Shown here in pieces: positions 1-5,323 of a stretch of DNA of 5,720 bases (position 1 is its first letter; each line of letters opens with the position of its first letter). Source of the stretch: an uncultured Pseudomonadales bacterium. Lineage in GTDB: Bacteria; Pseudomonadota; Gammaproteobacteria; Pseudomonadales; Cellvibrionaceae. A program made the translations under genes and the position numbers. The DNA is taken from positions 1 to 5,720 of the forward strand of contig CALIUX010000281.1 of assembly GCA_938048505.1 (NCBI GenBank). Reading direction: 5' to 3'. Below the pieces are notes generated by a model. The model was not told where the DNA came from. It saw nothing but the letters and a program-made list of their open reading frames with translations, and searched no databases.

Positions 1-18
1 TAAATGAGGGACATCACC

Positions 19-276
19 ATGCACCACCCGATATTTTTTATCGACCGCCGAAAAGGCGAAGATCGCCGAGAAGATAGCGACCCTTGTCAAAATATGGACA
101 TTGACCTATTCCATCGTAAACGCCGGAAAAGCAAAGATCGCCGAGATAACAGTAAATCACTCAGTGACGATTACTATGCTTATATGCAAAAAGCGCTATC
201 TTCTGGTGACAATGTAGAACCAGCCGCACCCGACACATCGCCTATCCCTGAAAAAGGGGCAGACCCAGCCGAATAA
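19..276 (+). CDS. Small charged protein of unknown function with two RRK-x-x-DRR motifs
   Basis: An 85-residue protein that I do not recognise. I chose the ATG at 19 over the in-frame ATG at 4 because TGAGGGA (5-11) is a good ribosome binding site exactly 7 bases before 19, and starting at 4 would bury it inside the gene. The N-terminal half is strongly basic and acidic, with RRKGEDRRE at residues 10-18 and RRKSKDRRD at 35-43. The C-terminal third is acidic and proline-rich (EPAAPDTSPIPEKGADPAE). There is no signal peptide, cysteine motif or clear membrane segment; the only hydrophobic stretch is PIFFI near the start. Short DRR-motif proteins of this look occur in gammaproteobacteria, but I know of no function. 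A small cytoplasmic, possibly nucleic-acid- or membrane-associated protein is a guess. It lies upstream of argD, separated by a terminator, so it is probably not part of that transcript. Confidence 0.7.
   Translation: MHHPIFFIDRRKGEDRREDSDPCQNMDIDLFHRKRRKSKDRRDNSKSLSDDYYAYMQKALSSGDNVEPAAPDTSPIPEKGADPAE
46..146 (+). repeat. In-frame direct repeat encoding the duplicated RRK-x-x-DRR motif
   Basis: Two 26-base copies lie at 46-71 and 121-146, matching at 23 of 26 positions and offset by 75 bases (25 codons), so they stay in frame. They encode RRKGEDRRE and RRKSKDRRD. The shared core AAGATCGCCGAGA is identical in both. This points to an internal duplication or strong selection on the motif. Confidence 0.75.
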
Positions 277-304
277 GGCGAAAAGTGGCTTTATTCATAA
301 CCGA

Positions 305-337
305 GAAAGGCCCTTAAGCCGTTAACTTTCGTTTTTT
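305..337 (+). terminator. Possible weak intrinsic terminator after the small charged gene
   Basis: GAAAG (305-309) can pair with CTTTC (326-330), and the inner segment contains a short GGC/GCC pairing (309-311 with 318-320). The stem is followed by G and six T (332-337). The outer stem is A/T-rich with an internal bulge, so folding is weak. It sits 29 bases past the stop of the small gene, the expected place for its terminator. Confidence 0.35.
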
Positions 338-370
338 AGCCATTATCCTCGAATAGTTTGCCGAGTTAAA

Positions 371-399
371 TTTACAAACCCCCTATTACCTCCTAGAAT
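371..399 (+). promoter_or_regulatory. Sigma70-like promoter upstream of argD
   Basis: TTTACA (371-376) and TAGAAT (394-399) each match the sigma70 -35 and -10 consensus at five of six positions, with an ideal 17-base spacer. The predicted start is near 406. It is the best promoter in the 277-536 non-coding stretch and points toward argD. A weaker alternative is TTGTTT (432-437) with GATAAC (454-459), spacer 16, beyond the hairpin. I see no convincing ArgR operator: the GAATATTC palindrome at 396-403 lacks the spacing between half-sites that an ARG box needs. Confidence 0.5.
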
Positions 400-411
400 A
401 TTCGTTTCGTT

Positions 412-439
412 AGGCAGCCTTGGCTGCCTTTTTGTTTTT
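412..439 (+). terminator. Strong intrinsic terminator hairpin in the argD upstream region
   Basis: AGGCAGC (412-418) pairs perfectly with GCTGCCT (423-429) around a CTTG loop, followed by TTTTTGTTTTT (429-439). This is a textbook Rho-independent terminator for + strand transcription. It can end readthrough from the small gene at 19-276. Its position about 6 bases after the predicted start of the promoter at 371-399 is odd and is discussed as a finding. Confidence 0.75.
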
Positions 440-536
440 GGCGAATTGTTTTTGATAACCGCTTTCTTAGGTGACCGTTTTTAGAGACGACTTCAGTAAA
501 CAATGCAGCAAGCCAAATAGAGATAGGTTTTTGGAA

Positions 537-1691
537 ATGGCTTTAATGAATAACTACGGTGAAAGAAGTGTCACCTTGGTCAAAGGTGAAGGGGTTTACG
601 TTTGGGATAAAAACGGCAAACGCTTTTTAGACGGTTTATCGGGCATTGCGGTATGCGGCTTAGGGCATCGCCACCCTGCTGTTACGCAAGCAATCTGTGA
701 CCAAGCCGAGCGCCTTGTTCATGTTTCCAACCTATATCTTGTCGAGCCTCAAGTTGAGCTTGCAGAAAAGCTGGCACGCATTGCTAATATGGAGACCGTT
801 TTCTTTTCAAATTCGGGCGCCGAAGCCAATGAAGCCGCACTGAAAATTGCCCGTAAGTATGGCAATGACAAAGGCATCAAAACCCCGCATGTCATTACCG
901 CAGAAAGCAGCTTTCATGGCCGAACTATGGCAACACTGACTGCAACAGGTAATGATAAAATCAAAGCCGGCTTCACACCGCTAGTCGAGGGTTTTAGCCA
1001 TGTACCTTACGATGATATTGATGCAATAGAAGCTGCAGCCACGGATCAAACCGTTGCCGTCATGATCGAGCCAGTACAAGGAGAAGGTGGCGTTCATGTG
1101 CCCAATGCAAGCTACTTAAAAGCATTAAGGGCGCTTTGTGATAAACACGAATGGCTGCTCATTACTGATGAAATTCAAACGGGTAATGGCCGAACAGGCA
1201 CTTACTTTGCCTTTCAGCAAGCGGGTATTTTGCCCGATGTTGTGACAACGGCAAAAGGCCTAGCTAATGGTATGCCTTTAGGCGCTTGCCTAGCGCGCGG
1301 AGCCGCTGCAACCATCTTGCAACCCGGCACACACGGGTCCACTTTTGGCGGCAACCCTATTGCTTGCGCTGCCGCCAATGCCACGGTTGATACCATTGAG
1401 AGCGACAAACTCTGCGACCACGCAAAGGCGTTGGGCGAGTACTTCCTTAAAACATTCGGCGAAAAGCTGGCCAATAATCCACACGTAAAAGATATCCGTG
1501 GGCTAGGCCTTATGATTGGTGTTGAACTAACAGCACCCTGCGCCGACATCGTGCCAAAAGCGATGGAGCGAGGTATTTTGTTGAATGTCACAGCGGGTAA
1601 TACAATTCGATTATTGCCACCACTCGTAATGAACTATGAACAAGCAGATAGTCTGATTAGCGCTGTAGTTGAACTGATTGCCGAGCGTTAA
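537..1691 (+). CDS. argD: Acetylornithine aminotransferase (class III PLP-dependent, ArgD type)
   Basis: Transfers an amino group from glutamate to N-acetylglutamate semialdehyde, giving N-acetylornithine in arginine synthesis; enzymes of this family can also serve in lysine synthesis or arginine breakdown. The 384-residue protein has the class III aminotransferase landmarks: NSGAEANEAALKIARKY (92-108), FHGRTMATLTATG (126-138), IEPVQGEGGV (177-186), the PLP-contacting aspartate in DEIQTGNGRTG (D211) and the Schiff-base lysine in TTAKGLANG (K240), then HGSTFGGNP (266-274) and TIRLLPPL (356-363). The frame is open from a GTG at 471, which would add 22 residues, but that codon has no ribosome binding site and the extension is not family-like. 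ATG 537 has a modest AGATAGG 9 bases upstream; ATG 546, with GGAA before it, is also possible. The family is certain. The ArgD assignment over other omega-aminotransferases rests on the adjacent argF and on the motifs. Confidence 0.88.
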   Translation: MALMNNYGERSVTLVKGEGVYVWDKNGKRFLDGLSGIAVCGLGHRHPAVTQAICDQAERLVHVSNLYLVEPQVELAEKLARIANMETVFFSNSGAEANEAALKIARKYGNDKGIKTPHVITAESSFHGRTMATLTATGNDKIKAGFTPLVEGFSHVPYDDIDAIEAAATDQTVAVMIEPVQGEGGVHVPNASYLKALRALCDKHEWLLITDEIQTGNGRTGTYFAFQQAGILPDVVTTAKGLANGMPLGACLARGAAATILQPGTHGSTFGGNPIACAAANATVDTIESDKLCDHAKALGEYFLKTFGEKLANNPHVKDIRGLGLMIGVELTAPCADIVPKAMERGILLNVTAGNTIRLLPPLVMNYEQADSLISAVVELIAER

Positions 1692-1713
1692 CCACTCACT
1701 GCCCATTTGAGCG

Positions 1714-1729
1714 GCTGCGTACCCGCAGC
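1714..1729 (+). other. GC-rich stem-loop just after argD
   Basis: GCTGCG (1714-1719) and CGCAGC (1724-1729) form a perfect 6-bp stem with a TACC loop, 22 bases past the argD stop. Only a short T-rich run (GATTTAGAT) follows, so as a terminator it would be weak. It could instead stabilise the argD 3' end or mark a processing site. Confidence 0.45.
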
Positions 1730-1747
1730 GATTTAGATACTGTGACT

Positions 1748-1776
1748 AAAAAGCCCGCCACGTATGCAGTGCGGGC
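1748..1776 (-). terminator. Intrinsic terminator reading on the - strand, between argD and argF
   Basis: GCCCGC (1753-1758) and GCGGGC (1771-1776) pair perfectly; AC/GT at 1760-1761 and 1769-1770 can extend the stem if C1759 bulges. Read on the - strand, the hairpin is followed by TTTTT (complement of 1748-1752), the form of an intrinsic terminator. On the + strand it is followed by ATTAAAAAAAA, with no U tract, so it should not stop argD-to-argF transcription. No - strand gene lies upstream of it within the window. Confidence 0.5.
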
Positions 1777-1784
1777 ATTAAAAA

Positions 1785-1810
1785 AAATAGCGCTATCAAA
1801 GCGACTATTT
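1785..1810 (+). other. Stem-loop in the argF leader
   Basis: AAATAGCGC (1785-1793) pairs with GCG (1801-1803) and CTATTT (1805-1810), with A1804 bulged and a TATCAAA loop, giving nine base pairs. It ends 11 bases before the AGGA ribosome binding site of argF (1822-1825). A perfect 10-base palindrome, ATAGCGCTAT (1787-1796), overlaps its left arm and could alternatively be a protein-binding site. Its function is unknown. Confidence 0.4.
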
Positions 1811-1832
1811 GAGCGACCAATAGGATTACCCC

Positions 1833-2744
1833 ATGACTGTACGTCACTTTCTTTCTCTCGATGATATCAATGCCGATGAGCTTGACCTCATTATCAATAC
1901 GGCCATTGACCTTAAAAAATCACGCGCTGCCGGCGAGTTGAATAAATCACTCGAACAACGTGTGTTAGGTATGATTTTCGAGAAATCTTCAACACGTACA
2001 CGGGTATCGTTTGAATCGGGCATGACGCAACTCGGCGGTTCGGCACTTTTCCTTTCGCCGCGTGATACGCAATTAGGCCGCGGGGAGCCCGTTGAAGATT
2101 CCGCTCGCGTGCTATCACGCATGGTCGATATCATTATGATTCGCACCTTTGGTCACGACATTGTCGAACGCTTTGCGCAGTACTCTAAAGTACCTGTCAT
2201 TAACGCCCTTACAGACCTTTATCACCCCTGCCAACTATTGGCTGACATTCAAACCTATGTAGAGCATCGCGGTTCACCCAAAGGTAAAAAAGTCGCATGG
2301 ATTGGTGATGGCAACAATATGTGCCACTCCTATATGAATGCCGCCAAATTGTGTGGTTTCCACTTAGCCGTGGCCTGCCCTGAAGGCTATGAACCCGATG
2401 CCGACCTCACCGCAGCGCTCTCTGATCATGTCACGGTTACACATTCACCAGAAGAAGCTGCACAAGGCGCCGATTGGGTTGTGACTGATGTCTGGGCCAG
2501 CATGGGTCAAGAAGAAGAGCAAGCCGCTCGTGAAGCTAAGTTTGCAAGCTTTCAGGTCAACCATGCACTAATGGCTCACGCAAATAAAGACGCTATCTTT
2601 ATGCATTGCTTACCCGCACACCGCGATGAAGAAGTCAGCGGCGAGCTAATAGAAGATGCGCAGTATTCAGTTGTCTGGGATGAAGCCGAAAACCGCCTAC
2701 ACGCCCAAAAAGCATTGATGCTCTTTTTGCTTGGCAAGCTGTAG
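1833..2744 (+). CDS. argF: Ornithine carbamoyltransferase, anabolic type
   Basis: Cytoplasmic enzyme that joins carbamoyl phosphate to ornithine to make citrulline in arginine synthesis. All family signatures are present in the 303-residue protein: the carbamoyl-phosphate loop SSTRTR (52-57), HPCQ (131-134), the ornithine-binding DVWASMG segment (D219, S223-M224-G225), and HCLPAHR (258-264) with the active-site cysteine C259. The length is that of short anabolic ArgF enzymes rather than the longer catabolic ArcB type, and no arcA or arcC is in view, so I infer the biosynthetic role. The start is secure: AGGA (1822-1825) stands 7 bases before the ATG. It follows argD by 141 bases containing three stem-loops and no clear promoter, so it may share the argD transcript. 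The ABC ATPase gene begins 8 bases after its stop. Confidence 0.96.
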   Translation: MTVRHFLSLDDINADELDLIINTAIDLKKSRAAGELNKSLEQRVLGMIFEKSSTRTRVSFESGMTQLGGSALFLSPRDTQLGRGEPVEDSARVLSRMVDIIMIRTFGHDIVERFAQYSKVPVINALTDLYHPCQLLADIQTYVEHRGSPKGKKVAWIGDGNNMCHSYMNAAKLCGFHLAVACPEGYEPDADLTAALSDHVTVTHSPEEAAQGADWVVTDVWASMGQEEEQAAREAKFASFQVNHALMAHANKDAIFMHCLPAHRDEEVSGELIEDAQYSVVWDEAENRLHAQKALMLFLLGKL

Positions 2745-2748
2745 CCAA
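2731..2748 (+). other. Small inverted repeat over the argF stop codon
   Basis: TTGGC (2731-2735) and GCCAA (2744-2748) form a 5-bp stem around AAGCTGTA, spanning the argF stop. It occupies the region where the ribosome binding site of the next gene should be, and no good Shine-Dalgarno is visible before ATG 2753. Translation of the ATPase may therefore depend on ribosomes arriving from argF. Confidence 0.35.
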
Positions 2749-2752
2749 CTAT

Positions 2753-3823
<1,071 letters not shown>

Positions 3824-3868
3824 TTGTTTTTGAGCAGCCTACGCCGGTTAGACCGATAAAAAGCTAAA
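3824..3868. other. Short gap between convergent genes, no clear terminator
   Basis: Forty-five bases separate the + strand ATPase gene from the end of the - strand desaturase gene. The only hairpin I find is CGGT/ACCG (3845-3848 with 3852-3855), four base pairs with a TAG loop and an adjacent ATAAAAAG. On the + strand it has no U tract, and on the - strand the T run precedes it. Termination here may be Rho-dependent or by transcript collision. Confidence 0.4.
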
Positions 3869-4663
3869 CTAAAGAGTAATAACAGGTTTGAATGCCACAT
3901 CACTCGCTGCATCAATTCTTTTTGCTAAAACAGATAACTGACTCGTCGGCACGGCAGGAAAGGCATGGTGTTCTGCATGGTAAAACATGCCGCAGGTTAA
4001 TGCGTTAATCCAACGATGGCGGCATGAACGCGCAAAACCAAACTCATCACCATTACGGTGCACCGCCCAAATACCCACCATTGGCGCAAGAATATTGGCT
4101 ATCAGCATCATGAGCGTATACGCCATCAATACCTCACTTTCAATAATCAAAAAGCTGATGCCTTGTATGAGTACACTGGCCGTAAGCTCAGCGATAATCC
4201 AGTGCTTTTCATGCGGTTTAGCGCGCATCCATGCTGCAATATGAATATGAACCGGGTATGCAGGGCTACGCCATAAAGCCTGCCAAAAAGACGAATGCGC
4301 TAGCTGCCCCTCGACATCGCCTTTTTTAAGGCAATGCGAATGATGATAACGATGGGTATAAGCAATAGCGTGAGAAGAACCCAGCATCACTAAGCTCAAT
4401 ACAAACTTAATCGCGTGATCAGCACCGCGAGAAACCCCCAAGCTATGATGTATGGCACCGTGTGCAACACGCAGCCCTAATACAAAAACATACATGACAC
4501 AAATAGCCATGGGCAACCACAGTGCGTAATAGCCAAATACCCAAGCCCCTAACAGCCAAGGCGCAGGCAATACAAGCTCAACCCACCACCCGTATTTTGA
4601 GAAAACAACCAAGTCACGCCATTCAACAACCGTTTGTAACTGATGAACTGATAATACGCTCAT
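3869..4663 (-). CDS. Membrane fatty acid desaturase family protein (three histidine boxes)
   Basis: An integral membrane di-iron oxygenase of the fatty acid desaturase superfamily, expected to use O2 and electrons to desaturate or hydroxylate a lipid chain. The 264-residue protein has the three diagnostic boxes: HGAIHH (68-73, HX3HH), HRYHH (104-108, HX2HH) and HAEHH followed by AFPAVP (229-238, HX2HH). H202 in AVHRNGDEFG may be an additional ligand. Hydrophobic segments lie at about 28-47, 48-67, 85-101, 157-175 and 178-200. The substrate is not determinable; a carotenoid ketolase or hydroxylase is possible at this length, but the YHAEHHAFPAVP box favours an acyl-lipid desaturase. The ATG is preceded by AAGGGGG 8 bases upstream (4672-4678), lying inside the end of the DCC gene, whose stop is only 2 bases before this start. 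The two are therefore almost certainly one operon. Confidence 0.88.
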   Translation of the reverse strand: MSVLSVHQLQTVVEWRDLVVFSKYGWWVELVLPAPWLLGAWVFGYYALWLPMAICVMYVFVLGLRVAHGAIHHSLGVSRGADHAIKFVLSLVMLGSSHAIAYTHRYHHSHCLKKGDVEGQLAHSSFWQALWRSPAYPVHIHIAAWMRAKPHEKHWIIAELTASVLIQGISFLIIESEVLMAYTLMMLIANILAPMVGIWAVHRNGDEFGFARSCRHRWINALTCGMFYHAEHHAFPAVPTSQLSVLAKRIDAASDVAFKPVITL

Positions 4664-4665
4664 GA

Positions 4666-5121
4666 CTACCGCCCCCTTTTTAGCGTTGAGGCAGTCTTTT
4701 TAGCTAGCCGACTCAAGCGTTGGAAATACGGGCGAACCCTCGCAAAAACGCGATAAGTGCAATGACTGACCCAAGCCATCGCAGGGTACTTTTGGAGTAA
4801 GCGGGCAAGATGGCAGTAACCCGGAAGAGACGCCCACAAGTGAATATGTGCCTGCAAACCACTATGCAGTTGCCCTTGCTTATCTACAACATGCAGTTCA
4901 GCAAGTGCATCATATGGATCAATACCCAAACGACGTAAAGAAAGTGGCTGCGTACGGATGTTTAACCATCTGTACTGCGCTTTGGCATCCAACTTTTTGT
5001 AGAAAGCGATTTCTCGCTTACACCAAGGGCATTCACCATCGTAAGCCACTGTATTAACAGAAGGAGGTAATGCAGGTGATAATGTGGGTAATAGCGTAGG
5101 CAATAGTCTAGGAATAGTCAT
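4666..5121 (-). CDS. DCC-family thiol-disulfide oxidoreductase-like protein (DUF393)
   Basis: A 151-residue protein with YDGECPWC (residues 27-34), the CxxC motif that defines the DCC family, followed by KREIAFYKKLD and, further on, the family-typical ADLHVVD-like stretch AELHVVDKQGQLHSGLQA. DCC proteins are thought to have a thioredoxin-like fold and redox activity, but biochemical roles are poorly known. I chose ATG 5121 because TGGA lies 7 bases upstream. A TTG at 5133 would add four residues and has poorer support. Ahead of the CxxC domain is an unusual leader of repeated four-residue units (residues 3-22), which many family members lack. There is no convincing signal peptide; the C-terminal 35 residues are strongly basic. 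The desaturase gene follows after 2 bases, suggesting that the product may serve that enzyme's redox needs. Confidence 0.85.
   Translation of the reverse strand: MTIPRLLPTLLPTLSPALPPSVNTVAYDGECPWCKREIAFYKKLDAKAQYRWLNIRTQPLSLRRLGIDPYDALAELHVVDKQGQLHSGLQAHIHLWASLPGYCHLARLLQKYPAMAWVSHCTYRVFARVRPYFQRLSRLAKKTASTLKRGR
5056..5115 (-). repeat. Degenerate 12-base tandem repeat coding for (x-P-x-L) units
   Basis: Read on the - strand, five consecutive 12-base units encode IPRL, LPTL, LPTL, SPAL and PPSV, with proline at position 2 of every unit and leucine at position 4 of the first four. The units differ mainly at third codon positions and at the first and third residues. They form the N-terminal leader of the DCC protein, just before its CxxC domain. 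Confidence 0.7.
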
Positions 5122-5201
5122 AAGTGCATCCAATGTCTTGTTTTGAATACACTTTAATGGGTCAAATACCCGTAAGCTTCCTAGTTGATAAAACAGAACT
5201 C

Positions 5202-5234
5202 AAAAAAAGTAAAAAAAGATTTACATCAAAAAAA
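5202..5234. promoter_or_regulatory. Three A7 tracts, likely curved DNA
   Basis: Runs of exactly seven A occur at 5202-5208, 5211-5217 and 5228-5234, with centres 9 and 17 bases apart. A-tracts near helical phase bend DNA and often mark promoter-proximal or H-NS/MvaT-type silencer binding sites. Protein binding is inferred, not seen. Confidence 0.4.
5216..5229. promoter_or_regulatory. Degenerate FNR/Anr-like box
   Basis: AAGAT-TTAC-ATCAA matches the TTGAT-N4-ATCAA consensus perfectly in the right half and at three of five positions in the left half. It lies about 95 bases upstream of the DCC start. An oxygen-sensing regulator would make sense for an O2-using desaturase, but the left half is poor and the region is AT-rich, so chance is a fair explanation. 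Confidence 0.2.
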
Positions 5235-5249
5235 TCAAATACTTAGAAT
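5220..5249 (+). promoter_or_regulatory. Promoter-like pair pointing rightward, antisense to the araC-type gene
   Basis: TTTACA (5220-5225) and TAGAAT (5244-5249), spacer 18, use the same hexamers as the promoter-like pair before argD. The predicted start is near 5256. No annotated + strand gene follows, so a transcript would run antisense into the regulator gene. It overlaps the FNR-like box. AT-rich sequence makes false matches common. Confidence 0.3.
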
Positions 5250-5280
5250 ATTACATAATGATAATAATGGAAGAATATAA

Positions 5281-5303
5281 GGTTCTAAGAGCGCTGATGA
5301 ACC
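5281..5303 (-). terminator. Possible terminator hairpin after the araC-type gene
   Basis: GGTTC (5281-5285) pairs with GAACC (5299-5303) around a 13-base loop that itself contains the palindrome AGCGCT (5290-5295). On the - strand it is followed by TTATATTCTT, T-rich but interrupted. It lies 20 bases past the regulator's stop codon, the right position for its terminator, but the stem is short. Confidence 0.35.
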
Positions 5304-5323
5304 ATGAGAAGGCATGACAAAGC

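Larger units (their letters stand above)
5122..5323. other. AT-rich intergenic region between the araC-type gene and the DCC gene
   Basis: About 200 bases without a credible protein gene. Reading rightward it holds an inverted repeat GGGT-CAAAT-ACCC (5159-5171), which could be an operator 38 bases before the DCC start; three runs of exactly seven A; an FNR-like half-site; a + strand promoter-like pair; and a hairpin near the end of the regulator gene. I find no convincing - strand -35/-10 pair for the DCC-desaturase operon. It may use an activator-dependent promoter or be read through from the regulator gene. Confidence 0.6.

Noticed and set aside
396..403. GAATATTC palindrome as an ArgR (ARG box) operator upstream of argD
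   Set aside because: An ARG box needs GAAT and ATTC half-sites separated by about four A/T bases; here they abut, and the flanks do not match. It is also part of the -10 region.
503..520. Five-codon frame in the argD leader as a leader peptide
   Set aside because: It has no arginine codons, no ribosome binding site and no linked terminator downstream.
1214..1591. 125-codon - strand open frame within argD
   Set aside because: It is fully antisense to a gene with all its family motifs; the low-complexity product matches nothing I know. A shadow frame.
1844..2146. 100-codon - strand open frame within argF
   Set aside because: It is antisense to conserved ArgF sequence, including the STRTR loop, and no independent start signal is convincing.
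3845..3855. Hairpin between the convergent ATPase and desaturase genes as a bidirectional terminator
   Set aside because: The stem is only 4 bp, and the T or A runs are on the wrong side for both directions.
3987..4276. Two overlapping + strand frames opposite the desaturase gene
   Set aside because: They are antisense to the third histidine box and membrane segments of a clear desaturase.
3869..4663. Carotenoid ketolase or hydroxylase assignment for the desaturase-family gene
   Set aside because: The length is compatible, but there are no carotenoid genes nearby and the third box with its following FPAVP is closer to acyl-lipid desaturases. Not excluded.
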